A stretch of 64,000 nt of DNA from Undaria pinnatifida (taxonomy: Eukaryota; Sar; Phaeophyceae; Laminariales; Alariaceae), in NCBI GenBank assembly GCA_012845835.1, contig JABAKD010000001.1, positions 3,475,540 to 3,539,539 of the forward strand. Direction: 5' to 3'. Position numbers and translations under genes: made by a program. Within the stretch, counting starts at the first letter, position 1; each line of letters begins with the position of its first letter. This document shows, in pieces, positions 1 through 10,925 of this stretch. The notes under the pieces are model-generated. The model saw only the letters and a list, made by a program, of their open reading frames with translations. It searched no databases and was not told the origin of the DNA.

Positions 1-77
1 GCGGGACACGACGATTTGACCGCTCTCAAGTCCCGAACGCTCTCATCCTGGGATCTCTTAAATCGGGGTATCCACCT
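1..77 (+). repeat. Family M3 fragment (right half of an inverted-repeat element)
   Basis: It matches the right half of the fuller copy at 41122-41280: GCGGGACA, a CCCGAACGCTCT segment, and the end CTTAAATCGGGGTATCC. It is truncated by the window start. Confidence 0.55.
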
Positions 78-611
78 TACTCCTGGCGCAATTCTACGTG
101 CTTTGTCCCCACAAGTTGAGTTCGGCGGTGCTAAGAGAGCCCTTCCGAGTGGTCTTAATCAGCTGTTGACGTTTTTGAGTCATCCCACGGGTACCATAGG
201 GGTTGCCACTTTTTGGGGCCAAAAAAAAAAAAGTGCTGGTAATAATGTTGATAGTGGTGTTACGGTTTGACCTCTCCACTGAGGAACCACCGCGGGTTAG
301 TCTGATACTTTACTGTTACGAACATACCGGGTATTGTTTTATGACTATTATTAATAGTAGCGAATACCAGGTACCTGGTAGAAGAATTTGTCAGGTTGCG
401 AGAAGGAACGCCTTCGGAGTCATGTTTCTGGTGATGTTGATATTGAGCTCCTCGTGTTTAGGAGCTCGGAAAACTCTTAGATTCTGCAGCACTCCTAGCT
501 ATGGTAACGCGGGATGGCTCTTTTGGATCTTCACAGAGCCGAAAGACGCGTCGAAAATAAACTTCCACTGGAGCGTTGGCCCCACGAAGAAGCCCGAGCG
601 GCCGGAGGGGG
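78..611. other. No gene seen
   Basis: There is a long open frame (203-673), but its composition is irregular, it begins in an A-run and it ends inside a SINE fragment. I treat it as chance. Confidence 0.4.
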
Positions 612-796
612 GATGTGTCATGAGCGGAAAGCGCGAAAGAGAGCGTGAGTTAGCAATATTCGATGAAAAGTGACGAGCATAAAAATGCTGAAAAATGGGA
701 ATGCTGAACCCTGTGCGCGATAAAAATCTGTAACCACGACTTGTTGTCCAGAAAGTCGCTGAGGATATATAACCTCTTGCGGGTTGAGCTGGGGAG
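612..796 (+). repeat. SINE-A body/tail fragment
   Basis: It contains the body words GCGGAAAGCGCGA, GAGCGTGAGTTAGC, GAATGCTGAACCCTGTGCGC and a tail with TGTAACCACG. The tRNA-like head is missing. The next repeat, a (TTG)n run, abuts it. Confidence 0.65.
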
Positions 797-799
797 CTA

Positions 800-1027
<228 letters not shown>

Positions 1028-1074
1028 TAAAAAGTGACGATTAACTCAAAGAAAATAAAAACTAAGGGAGGGTG

Positions 1075-1190
1075 CATGCTTACATTTTGAAAAATAATAA
1101 TACACTCCTCCAGCTGTGAGATCGAACATTGGAAGATTTGGTCGAAGCTCATCTCTGCGAGCTGTGGTTGATGCTCCGATCGCGCGTATT
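1075..1190 (+). repeat. Family B copy 1
   Basis: It carries CAGCTGTGAGATCGA, a GGTCGAAGCTCATCTCTGC block and GATGCTCCGATCGCG. The family is a ~95 bp unit preceded by an A/T-rich lead and found nine times in this window. Confidence 0.65.
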
Positions 1191-2029
1191 GCTGCGTGTG
1201 TTTCCCCACGCTTACATACAACCCTAGTTGTTTTTACCATACAGTGATGGCGCCGGTATGTGGCAGTCGGAAATACCTGCACTATTCGTAGCGGCAGCCG
1301 GCTCTTTACTCCGCATACTGGCACTGGTTTCTCCCATGTGTGCGGATCGATTTCACTCGCGCTATAGTGGCAAACCGGCGCTGCTCAATCGGCACTAGAG
1401 CGGGACAACGAGTTTACCTGGGACACCCCAAAAGGCTATGCAATTGTCGCTTGGCCACGCGCGCTTGTGCTTGGTTAGAATAGCTTTGTTGTTAAGGCAG
1501 AAGGAAAAGGTCTGGGAAGGGGATACTCTTGCCCTTCCCTCGTCCGTAACCCCTGTCCGCTATATACGTATAGGCCTTCCAAGTGATACGCCACCCTCTC
1601 CCGTGCCCTTCATCGCGAGCCTTCATAGTCTGGTATTCCTGGCCGAAACTGTAACACCAGCCGACCCTGATGATCCGTACAATGAGCAAAATGTGAAATT
1701 TGGAAGATTCAGGGAACCACCAATTCAACAAGCTACTACTCATAGAACACATGATGAGTTGTAGATTTGGCTGCTCCAAATCCACTCCCCCACTTTTACC
1801 CTTCAAGGCTACGAGACCTCGTGGAGGAACGCCACCAAGAGAAAAGGGAAAACCGCCTTTAAGCTGTTATGACTGCGAAAAAAAGTGTTACTCGTTCGAA
1901 GTATGACATCATGCTACGATACGGGTGCACCACTTTTTTTCTGAGGCTTTTTTCACTTTCGGATCTCTATACCTCACCCACAAGGCGTTTTTTTGTTTGC
2001 CGTTTTTTTGTTTTTTGGGGTGGGGTGGG
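1191..2029. other. Unique sequence, no gene seen
   Basis: Open frames of 100-110 codons on both strands overlap each other and show no motif or splice support. Confidence 0.4.
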
Positions 2030-2487
2030 GTGTACTCATGTTGTGCATGGCCGTAGACGTATGACCATAGACCCTCGCATCCCTACTATGCCGGGACGGA
2101 GCACGTCGGGTTTTCACCATCGAGGCAGGGGGGGGGGGGGGGGGTGTACTCAATTTGTGCATGGCCGTAGTTGTATGACCATAGACCCTCGCATCCCTAC
2201 TATGCCGGGACGGAGCACGTCGGGTTTTCACCATCCAGGCAGGGGAGGGGGGGGGGGGTTGTACTCAATTTGTGCATGGCCGTAGTCGTATGACCATAGA
2301 CCCTCGCATCCCTACTATGCCGGGACGGAGCACGTCGGGTTCTCACCATCCAGGCAGGGGAGGGGGGGGGGGTTGTACTCAATTTGTGCATGGCCGTAGT
2401 CGTATGACCATAGACCCTCGCATCCCTACTATGCCGAGACGAAGCACGTCGGGTTTTCACCATCCAGGCAGGGGGGGGGGGGGGGGA
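2030..2487. repeat. Tandem array, four ~115 bp units separated by poly-G
   Basis: Units begin near 2030, 2144, 2260 and 2374. Each contains TGCATGGCCGTAG, ATGACCATAGACCCTCGCAT, a GGACGGAGCACGTCGGG core and ends in a G-run of 10-19. The units are nearly identical, so the amplification is recent. Confidence 0.9.
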
Positions 2488-2559
2488 GTAAACTGAAAAT
2501 GCAACCCGATGGACCAACTCCACGGTCTACAGTGCTCTCTGTAGGTGTACAGACAGTTC

Positions 2560-2660
2560 AGCTGTATAAACGAGCGGCCGGTGTATCACGCAGCTTGCAG
2601 TAGATGAGTATCGACCCTTAAAATTATCGAACACACAGCAGACGTATTTAAAATATGTCT
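2560..2660 (-). repeat. Family B copy 2
   Basis: On the + strand it reads GTGTATCACGCAGCTTGCA, GATGAGTATCGACCCTTA and TCGAACACACAGCAGACG, the complement of the family consensus. Confidence 0.65.
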
Positions 2661-2784
2661 TATTTAAAAAATTTTCTTCATAGAGCAAAATTCATGCTGC
2701 TAAAGAAGAATGACATCCCGACGATGTTTGTATTAGTGAGCCTCGTCCCTCGGAGACTGAAACGTCAAAAAGTGCTGCAGCAGG

Positions 2785-2920
2785 GGTCCCCCAGTAGTGC
2801 GGCATCCCCATATAAGGCGGTATCCCGACATATGGCGGTCAAAATCGCTTGGCGCGACTGGGGAATTGCGCGCATAACGTGGGAGGAATATGCCGGCTTC
2901 CCCCTATAAGGGGCGGTCAC
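2785..2920. repeat. Short dispersed repeat (TATAAGG-ended), copy 1
   Basis: It shares GGCGGTATCCCGACATATGG, CGCTTGGCGCG and CCCCCTATAAGG with 31640-31755. The two ends carry CCATATAAGG and CCTATAAGG, hinting at a small element with related ends in direct orientation. Confidence 0.5.
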
Positions 2921-2924
2921 AGAA

Positions 2925-3768
2925 GTGTTACGATAGAGGTGGACCAGTTTTTTTTTCCGAGACTCCTCACTTTTTGGGGAACTTAAGACCTTTCTTAACC
3001 CAAAAACTAATTGCATAGGGAGAAAAAAAAAAACGGCCACCGGATGAAATGTCCCTTGGCTTGGGTATAAAACGAAAATTCTGTTCAAAAATGAAATTGA
3101 TTCGCTACGATAGAGATCGAAGCAGTTTTTTTTTTTCCGAGACTCCTCACTTTTTGGGGAGCGTAAGACCTTTCTAAGCCCAAAAACTAATTGCATAAGG
3201 GAAAAAAAAAAACGGCTACTAGATGAAATGTCCTTTGGCTTGGGTATAAAACGAAAATTATGTTAAAAAATGAAACAAATTCGCTACGATAGAGATCGAA
3301 GCAGTTTTTTTTTTTTCCGAGACTGCTCACTTTTTGGGGAGCTCAAGACCTTTCTTAACCCAAAAACTAATTTCATAGGGGGAAAAAAAAGCTGCTGCTG
3401 GTATCGGATGAAATGTCCCTTGACTTGGGTATCAAACGAAAATTCTCTTCAAAAATGAAACTAATACGCTACGATAGAGATCGAATCAGTATTTTTTTTT
3501 TTTCTGAAACTCCTCACTTTTTGGGGAGCTCAAGACCTTTCTTAACCCAAAAACTAATTTTATATTGGGGAAAAAAAGCTGCTGCTGGTACCGGATGAAA
3601 TGTCCCATGGCTTGGGTATAAAACGAAAATGTGAATTATGTTAAATAAATGGGGCGTATTACCGACGATTTTTGGTTAAGGAGCTCTGTCACTCAGGAAC
3701 CGTTTCGGACAACAAAATGCTACCTTTGTGGTAGCATGCGTCCCTTCTGCGCCTCTATCGTAGCGCGT
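2925..3768 (+). mobile_element. Inverted-repeat element with four internal ~180 bp tandem units
   Basis: The ends are GTTACGATAGAGG (2927) and its near-complement CCTCTATCGTAGCGCG (3752). Inside, four units (near 2940, 3122, 3302 and 3485) each contain GAGACTCCTCACTTTTTGGG, CTTAACCCAAAAACTAAT, an A-run, GATGAAATGTCCC and GCTACGATAGAGATCGAA. The right end has CGACGATTTTTGGTTAAGGA. Related ends occur at 9290-9362, 34135, 35345-35620 and 40431-40668. Confidence 0.6.
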
Positions 3769-3954
3769 GACTCATGTGTGTCGTATAGTGTTCCGAAAAC
3801 GTAAGTGCAGTTTGTACATGGGGACAGGGGGATCGAAAACGTCAAAAACTCCGAAGCTACCGCGCCGGCCCCACCGAGGGGATTGGGTAGCGCGACGAAA
3901 CTCTGTATCCTTTTGAAAGCAGAAACACACGAGCAACACAAGCTACCGCCACAC

Positions 3955-4085
3955 CCGCAGCTCCCCAGCGAGGGGGGGGGGGGCATGCGCAAAACGGAAA
4001 AACACTGTTAATGCTACAGTAGCAACACAACCTGCCACCGCATCCCCTGGGAGGGGGAAGGGGGGGGGGGGGCATGCGCTTAACG
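3955..4085. repeat. Two tandem units with poly-G and GGCATGCGC
   Basis: Two units end in a G-run followed by GGCATGCGC and AACGGAA, 100 bp apart, in the same poly-G style as the array at 2 kb. Confidence 0.6.
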
Positions 4086-4175
4086 GAAGAACACAATTAT
4101 AGCTACAGCTATAGACTATACATCCCTACTGCTGTAGTCTACACGCCCTCGGCGGCTACGGGAGGAGAAGCGAAA

Positions 4176-4885
4176 ATGCGCTCGGAAAAGGACTGGACGA
4201 ACCAACTACAAGCGGCCCTTGTGCCTCAGTATGAACGCCCCCCATTCCCCGAATCGCTCCCGGCGGTGGGCGGGGCGGGGGGCAGCAGTAGGAACGCGTG
4301 TCACGTTAAAGGTAGCACTGCTGTTCGGTGGCAATATTTTTTTCCGAATGACTGGCTAAAATGTCCGTGCCGGTGCTTCGTCTTCAATGGAGAGTGTCCC
4401 ACGAAGAGAGAGCACGGGGAGATAATATATCGAAAAGCTGCTGCCGCAAAGCCGTGGCAGCTGCGGACTCAACGTGTCAGTCACAAAGCAGATGCCCCGA
4501 GGAGCCTGTGGTTCAACAGACAGGAGACGAAAGGATAACCAAGCTCGTTACTGGAAGAAAGAATGTTAATAGGCGAAGGGCAAAGCCAAACCAAAACTAC
4601 CTGAAAAGAAACGAAAAAAAAAGTAAAATGCAAAGCTATGTATGCAAGGCCAACAGAGCTTGCCTTTGGGAGAGAAGAGCACCGGGGAGGAGGTCGCGCA
4701 AGCCCAAAGTGGACACGTTCACTCCTGCCGACGACGCCAATTGTAGTGGTACTCCGAGTGGGTGGATGCGTGGTTGGTCGGTGTTGGGAAGCGTGCCCCT
4801 CATGGGCTCCGTTGCCCTTGTTTGGTCTCTCCTCATGGCTCGCTGGATAGACTCTAAAGCTTATGCATTATTTCCTCCACATTGA
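4176..4885 (+). pseudogene. Unassigned coding relic with a Cys cluster, probably one gene broken by a frameshift
   Basis: The first frame starts at ATG 4176 and contains YFFPNDWLKCPCRCFVFNGE, then CPTKREHGEIIYR and LRTQRVSHKADAPRSLWFN before a stop at 4538. The overlapping second frame (4361-4885) continues protein-like text after that point (ERITKLVTGRKNVNRRR, then KVDTFTPADDANCSGT). One frameshift near 4530 would join them. The CxCRCF cluster and charged composition suggest a zinc-binding or transposon-derived protein. I do not recognise the family. Poly-G arrays flank it on the left and family B repeats on the right. Confidence 0.3.
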
Positions 4886-5504
4886 ACTCTAAAAGACAGG
4901 CAAAACAAGACAAGACAGAGTAGGGCAGGGTAGAGCCGGTATTAATAGTGCAAGGTAGTGAGATGTGGGGCGTTCTGCTTGTCCCATCATCGTCACCTAC
5001 ATTATCGCCCGTCTATGATGGCGTCGACGTGAATGTGACATCTAATGTCACGTGGTTTCACCTCAACCATGACATGCTTTCACGTCGAATCTATAAACTA
5101 TCCTTCTACGGAGGGCGCTCCATTACAGAGCTCTGTGGTGTCCCACGATCTACGAAACAGCGAAAAACATTGCAAATTAAATACAGGCGGTTTTGGCCGT
5201 GCTATATGCCCGACGCAATGAATGCGGGGGAGGCAGAACATGAGCAAAAAAAAAGCCAGAACACCAGACTATGTGCGAGGAAGCAAGAAAAGCCACAAAA
5301 TACAATCGTGGGAATGAATGTCGTTCTAGTTTTTATTTTTATTTTTCTTGTTTAATACTTAGGTCATGCCTTTTGGCCAGCGGGTTGCTTTTTTCAAGTC
5401 AGAAGCCCCGGAAAGCAATAATATGGTGCGCATTTTCCGGTAGCGTGCGTCTATTGCGGGGGGGCAATAGTAATCAGGACGTGCTAACATACACAAACCA
5501 CTGA
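4886..5504. other. No convincing gene
   Basis: A 135-codon open frame (4948-5355) is present but lacks motif, composition or splice support. Confidence 0.35.
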
Positions 5505-5610
5505 AAACGGATGACGACCGATTTATTGCGCAGCTTGCAAAGACGAGTATCGACCCTAATTTTTTGTCGAACACACAGCTGACGTGGTTAGAGTAAGTTT
5601 TATAAAACCT
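5505..5610 (-). repeat. Family B copy 3
   Basis: It contains GCGCAGCTTGCAAAGACGAG, TATCGACCCTAA and TCGAACACACAGCTGACGTG. Confidence 0.65.
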
Positions 5611-5789
5611 ACCAGGTACTGTGTACTCGTGTTATATGTTACCCTGCTTTTATAGAGCTGTGAGTCAGCAGGATTTAACGACTAAAAACTAACCGGTAGG
5701 TGCCGTTAGCCAACTAAGTGCCTTTAGTCGGCAAGTTGGCTGGCGAAACCAGCTGATGGCCAGCCGACTTGCCGACGTAGTTAAGGAGA

Positions 5790-6250
5790 GCAAGAAGCTG
5801 AATCAGCCCCCCCCCCCCGGCCAAGCGGGCCCCGCTAAAAAATGAAACGAGCAAAAGCCAATTCAGCCCCCCCCCCTCCCCCCCCCCCCAGGCCAAGCAG
5901 GCCCCGCCAAAAAATGAAATGAGCAAAGCCAAATCAGCCGCCCCCATCCCTCCCCGGCCTAGGGTGCCCCGCCCAAAAATGAAACGAGCGGAGCCAAATC
6001 AGCCCCCCCCCCCCCCCCCCCCCGCCCCCCGGCCTAGCGAAACGAGCAAAAGCCAATTCAGCCCCCCCCGCCCCCCCCCCCGGCCAAGCAGGCCCCGCCA
6101 AAAAATGAAATGAGCAAAGGCAAATCAGCCCCCTCCATCCCTCCCCGGCCTAGCGTGCCCCGCCCAAAAATGAAACGAGCGGAGCCAAATCAGCCCCCCC
6201 CCCCCCCCCCCCCCGCCCCCCGGCCTAGCGGGCCCCGCCCAAAAAAGAAA
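5790..6250. repeat. Poly-C-spaced tandem array, about seven ~65 bp units
   Basis: Units read GGGCCCCGC, AAAAAATGAAACGAGC, AAAGCCAATTCAG and a C-run of 10-25. Alternate units differ in the GGCCAAGC/GGCCTAGC word, indicating a two-unit higher-order pattern. The Pro/Gly-rich frames here are artefacts. Confidence 0.85.
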
Positions 6251-6454
6251 CAACGCGCTCCGCACTAAACAATATTTCCCACGAATGTGGAAACCAGATA
6301 AGTCGGATAGTCGCCACCAACGGAAAACAACTAACTGTTTTGTCTGACTAGCAACTAGCGCAGCAGCAGCAGTAGTAGTAGTAGTGGTAGTAGTTGGTTG
6401 TTGATTGATGACTTAAGTCGTGCCGATTCACCGCTCTACTGTTTTTTCTAACCA

Positions 6455-6560
6455 CATTTTATAAAATTATTCTAATGACGTCAGCTGTGAGTTCGACGAA
6501 TTTAGGATCGATTCTCATCTTTGCAAGCTGCGTACTACATCGATCGCCCATTTTTAGTAA
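6455..6560 (+). repeat. Family B copy 4
   Basis: An A/T-rich lead (TTATAAAATTATT) is followed by ACGTCAGCTGTGAGTTCGAC and CTCATCTTTGCAAGCTGCGT. Confidence 0.7.
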
Positions 6561-6659
6561 GTTTCATGAGTCAGGACCTAGTATATCATTACGTTGTATT
6601 ACATTACTTATCATGTACGACCAGGTGTTAGATTGGTAATACATCAACTTTTTTCCTCA

Positions 6660-6880
6660 TTACCAGGGCTTTTCGCGGGGCATGTCAGAAGGTTTTCTAG
6701 ACTCACGGGACGGGTCAAAAGTCGCGTCGGGTCAGCAGGTGTTTGGAATATTACGGGACGGTTCGGGTCGGGTCAGATGGTTTGGAAAGGTTTGCGATTG
6801 GGCCAGTTTTGGGTCGGATACACCCTGACCCGATCGGACCCGCGTGGAGCGACCTGGCCCGTTAAATGCCGCGCTGATTA
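6660..6880. repeat. Degenerate GGGTC/GACCC-rich tract
   Basis: Words such as ACGGGACGGGTC, GGTTCGGGTCGGGTC and CTGACCCGATCGGACCC recur in both orientations, giving hairpin potential. It is related to the GACCC tracts at 30.8 and 31.2 kb. Confidence 0.5.
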
Positions 6881-8300
6881 CTATGTTCCCCCGTGCTAGG
6901 ACGGGTGAACAAGAAAACGTGTTTGACCCATCATAATGGTAATGGGCCAAAACGCCGGAAAGTCGGGCTCAACGGTATGATAGCATGTATTGCTTGCAGT
7001 ACGCACTCTGCGGTAGTGATTACTTGCGTGTTGATGAGTCAGCAAGCTGTACTGCTGTTGCTTCGCTGCATGCTGTGATTTACTTGGTTGCGGTTAAGGC
7101 AGCAAGCTGTGTCGCTTCGCCGCATGTTGTATTTTCGTGGCACGGCAGTTCCGCAGCAGCAGCAGCAGCAGCAGCAGAAGCAGTAGCTGGTCAAGTTGTG
7201 ACTGCTTCTCACGTGTGCGATAGACTTGCTATTTACCGATGAATTAGGAATACAATGTCTCTAATACCTCAACACGCAAACAGAACGGGTCTACTTTACA
7301 AGACACGTTGAAACGAACATGCAGCAGCAGCATGCTGCAGTCAGCGCTGCAGCAGCGGTCCGCACCGTGTCCAGCGGTTAGGCAGGATGATTGTATCGGC
7401 CCGCGATGCCACAGTAGTTGCCAGGACGGATATAATGGAAAATAGCAGTGGCAGTCATCTACCACTCTGTCCTAAAATATAAGAAACAATTTTTTTAATG
7501 TTAAGCTCCAAGTGTTTCTTATATTTCCGGACAGAGTGGTATCAACTTATTTCTTTTGACGTCCGTCTTTGTGCTGTCTTCGTGCCGACTACTACTGTTC
7601 ATATTTTTACATTTTTCTGGCCATACCAGTATATAACAACTAAAGACCCATATAACAACTAAAGACCCCCATGATCCAGTCATATCTATCCAGTGCAGTG
7701 TCATTGTTGAACGTTTCAAGCCAGCGATGATGACATTGTTGTGTATTATGTGTGCTGTGGTGGTGACTCGGGTATTATTGCTTTCGTTGTGTTCGTGTTG
7801 TGTGCGTTGATTTTGTTATTTCGATGTAGACGTATTAGTATTTTCATGTTTTGACGTTTTGATACTTTTGAATTTTGAACTTTGAGATCATGACACTTTG
7901 ATATTTTGGGACTTTGATATTTGATGTGTTGATATTTTCATGTTTTCACGTTTTGATTACTGGTATTGGTGCCGCAATACAGGGGTACGACAGGGTACAG
8001 GACAAGACACCTACTGTCAAGAAAATGGGTGCTGAAAAATGCGGGCTGATGCTTCCAGGAAAACCATGTCTTGTGGGATACGCCATTTGTTACAGTAATG
8101 GTCCGCTGGTCTGCTGGTAAAAGGTTAACCAACTAACCACCCATACTAAGCCTTCTAATATGATCGTCCCCCTTTTATGGCGTTCTTTCACGAGCATTCG
8201 TAGCCTCGCAAGGTAGATGTGTGGGGGTGGGATTTTTTTAACAGCGACATCTTCGATTTATTGTGTTGTAGTTTGTGAACCAGTGTTTCCTCGAGTCTTC
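6881..8300. other. Intergenic, with a GCA run and an A/T-rich array
   Basis: A (GCA)7-8 run lies at ~7156-7180. At 7820-7960 the words GTTTTGAC, TTTGATATTTTG and CATGTTTTGACG repeat irregularly. A GTTTCTTATATTTC-type inverted repeat flanks ~7475 and ~7515 (TATAAGAAACA with TGTTTCTTATA). No gene is seen. Confidence 0.45.
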
Positions 8301-8572
8301 CATATTTCTGATTGTGAGGCTTGTCAGGGTGGGCTAGTGTTATGGTATGGCATTTTTCGTGTGAAGTCTATAATACTGAGGGCTCTGGATCTAGGATTTA
8401 GCAATACAATAAAAAGGGGTGACGTATTACATGCCCTATTTCTGATTGTTGCGGCTCATCAGGGTGGGCTAGTGTTATGGTATGGCATTTGTCGTGTAAA
8501 GCCTATAACAACGGCTGAGGGCTCAGGAGCTAGGATTTAGCAATACGATAAAAGGGGGTGACGTATTACATG
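8300..8572. repeat. Direct duplication of a ~132 bp unit
   Basis: Both copies carry TTTCTGATTGT, CAGGGTGGGCTAGTGTTATG, a GTCGTGT-AAG block, GATTTAGCAATAC and GGGGTGACGTATTACATG. Similarity is ~90 percent by eye. Confidence 0.85.
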
Positions 8573-8982
8573 GATAGCATGGGCGTATATCGTACGAAAA
8601 CAGGGGGCGGAGTCAGGGGGCGAGACCCCCCTCCTCTTGTCAAGAGTCTCCCGTACGACAGAATTGAATAATTCAACGAATCACAACCGATTTATATCAT
8701 ACCGTGTGACAGGCCAACTATGTGGAAACCCCGATGTATGATAGACGCATGCTGGGGCTCCTCACTTGAAGAAGAGCTCTATACCCCTCTAGGGGGCAAA
8801 AACTGATTTTGGGGAAAATAAAAGTGCCAACCAATGAGCAATCTTATCGCCTACATCCTGTAGGTATCAATCGAACAATATTGCAAAGTATGACTGATAC
8901 TTGTCTGACCGTGGAAAGACGAGTTGTCGGCGTTTCAGCGTCCTGTGGGACGTTTGTCCTGTAGCGGGCTAATCTCTTCCCT

Positions 8983-9072
8983 CAACCCCTTTACAACCGT
9001 AAAATCCTCCCTGTACGCCAATTCCAAGTAATTGGTCCCCCAAAACGGGTTTCCAGTTGTAGAGGCGTTAAG
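8983..9072 (-). mobile_element. Family D short inverted-repeat element, copy 1
   Basis: Read on the minus strand it has CTTAACGCC, ACAACTGGAAACCCGTTTTG, a GGAATTGGCGTACAGGGAGG block and GTAAAGGGGTTG. It is a small element with complementary TTAACCCCTT-type ends. Confidence 0.55.
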
Positions 9073-9199
9073 ATGGAGGTGTTGAGACGCACCGAGGTGG
9101 CCAGAGGTGGGTAATATAACCTTGAAGGATTATAGTGATAGCGAGGCGGTACGATCTGAGGGATAGGGCCTGGTATCCATATTCCTACGATTAATGGGT

Positions 9200-9290
9200 T
9201 AACACGTTCAGAGCCCGAAAACCCCTCCGCATACTAATTCCAAGTATTTTTGTCTCCAAAATGGGTTTCCGGTTGTAAAGGCGTTAAGGA
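9200..9290 (-). mobile_element. Family D copy 2
   Basis: On the minus strand it reads TTAACGCCTTTACAACCGGA, TACTTGGAATTAGTATGCGG, AGGGG and a GGGCTCTGAACG end. It lies only ~130 bp from copy 1 in the same orientation, so the pair may be a local duplication. Confidence 0.55.
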
Positions 9291-9365
9291 GCCCCGCCAG
9301 TCAGAAAAAGTTTCCTGCCAAAAAGTGGTATACCTTAATATCTCTATCGTAGCACGCGCCATTAT
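9290..9365. repeat. Fragment related to the 2.9 kb element end
   Basis: It ends ATCTCTATCGTAGCACGCGC, matching the right end at 3752-3768. Confidence 0.4.
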
Positions 9366-9519
9366 ATCATACGTAGCGACCGAAAAAACGACGAGTGCGA
9401 TCGTACGAAGCGTCTAGGAGGAGCGCGCAGCAGTGCGAATGTCCCCGTACTGTGAGCGAGCGCCTCACAGCCCGTCGCGTACCAGCTCTCGGAAACGTTC
9501 CCCACCCGAGCAGCCCGGA

Positions 9520-9690
9520 CTGCTTCGTGGAACCGATGCTGGAAGTCTGCATTTCATCAGATGGACACTTTTTCACGTGTTGGACAGATAATCGATCCCC
9601 ACGGACTGCTTCGTGGAACCGATGCTGGAAGTCTGCATTTCATCAGATGGACACTTTTTCACGTGTTGGACAGATAATCGATCCCCACTT
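9520..9690. repeat. Direct duplication of an 83 bp unit
   Basis: Copies start near 9519 and 9602 with CGGACTGCTTCGTGGAACCG and run to CGATCCCCAC. They are essentially identical, so this is a recent event. Confidence 0.9.
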
Positions 9691-9970
9691 GATGATCTAG
9701 ATCTTCCAGCGAAGATGTATGATCTAGCTCATTGACCCCCACTTGATGATCTAGATATTCCAGCGAAGATCTGTATGATCTAGCTCATTGATCCCCACTT
9801 GATGATTTAGATCTGCCAGGGAAGATCTGTATGATGTGGCTCAAATCAAGTTAACCGATGCTGTAAAATCAGCATTTAGTATCGACACTTTTCACACGTC
9901 GAACATATCATCGATCTCCACTTGAGGATCGAGATCTTCCAGGGAAGATCTGTATGATCTATTAATAGTC
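9688..9970. repeat. Degenerate ~57 bp array (GATGATCTAGATCTTCCAGC)
   Basis: About four to five units with TTGATGATCTAGAT, CTTCCAGCGAAGATC and TGTATGATCTAGCTC occur, the last at ~9915 after a TCATCGATC-type spacer. Confidence 0.75.
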
Positions 9971-10105
9971 ATTTTATCGGGTGGGAGCCGTACGATCTGT
10001 GTCGTTCCGGCACATGTTTCCTGGGTTGGATCTGTACCGCTGTACATATTCAGATCCTGCACAGCACATCTCCATCATAACCGCCGATACAGGATATACC
10101 GATGA

Positions 10106-10403
10106 CCGGTCGCCCCGGCGGCGCATCAGGTTATCCTCGAGCCTGGTATAGGCCAGTTTCGTGAGTTCGAGTCGCCCCGAGTGCATACTCGTATTAATTG
10201 GTTGGGACTTTTTCTATGTGCACAAATTGACTTGCGGAAAGCGCGAGAGCGTGAGTTAACACTCGATGAAAAATCGACGAGCAGTGGGATTGCTGAACCC
10301 TATGCGCGATAAAAATTGAAGGCTAGAACCGTGGGGGAGAAAGGACGACACCTGTGACCACGGCTTGTCCAGAAGCTGGAAAGTAGAAGTGTGAAAAAAA
10401 AAT
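10106..10403 (+). mobile_element. SINE-A, full copy with tRNA-like head
   Basis: The head holds an A box (GGCGCATCAGGTT) and a B box (GAGTTCGAGTCGCCC) ~45 bp apart, as in a tRNA gene, then a ~200 bp unrelated body with GCGGAAAGCGCGAGAGCG and CTGAACCCTATGCGCG, a tail CCTGTGACCACGGCTTGTCC and an A-run. These are the parts of a tRNA-derived SINE transcribed by RNA polymerase III. Confidence 0.85.
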
Positions 10404-10404
10404 A

Positions 10405-10925
10405 TATATACCGGTACCGTCTGCAAACAGATTGTCTAGATCGTGATCTGTCTGAGGTGTGGTAGCTATGATTTAGATAGTGATCTGTCCTATAGCTGGT
10501 CTAGATGATATATGTGATGTAAACGATCGATCTGCCCGAGGTGTGCTAAGTATGGTCTAGATCGTGATCTGTCCTGTAGATGATCTAGATCGTGATCTAG
10601 CCGAGGTGTGCTAGCTATGATCTAGATCATGATATGCTGTATATGATATATATGATCTACATCGTGATCTGTCCTGTAGATGGTCTAGATGATATCTATG
10701 ATCTAACGATATAGATCGTCATCTGGCGGAGGTGTGCTAGCTATGAACTATATCGTGATCTGTCCTATAGATGATCCAGATCGTGATCTGGCCGAGGTGT
10801 GGTAGCGATGATCAATCGTGATCTCTGCTATAGATGATCTAAATCGTGATCTGACGTATAGGTGATCTAGCTCGTGATCTGGTCGAGGTGTGCTAGCAAT
10901 GATCTAGATCGTGATTTGGCCGAGG
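10405..10925. repeat. GATC-rich palindromic minisatellite
   Basis: About ten degenerate units of 45-60 bp contain GATCTAGATCGTGATCTG and GGCCGAGGTGTGCTAGCTAT. The dense GATC and TAGATC palindromes would form hairpins. It directly follows the SINE-A tail. Confidence 0.85.

Noticed and set aside
203-673. 156-codon ORF near the window start
   Set aside because: Starts in an A-run, ends inside a SINE fragment, and its composition fits chance.
2030-2487. CRISPR-like array
   Set aside because: Units are directly adjacent with poly-G between them; there are no unique spacers, and the context is eukaryotic.
10106-10200. Functional tRNA gene
   Set aside because: Box A and B are present but the sequence does not close into a tRNA acceptor stem and continues into the SINE body; the same holds for the other copies.
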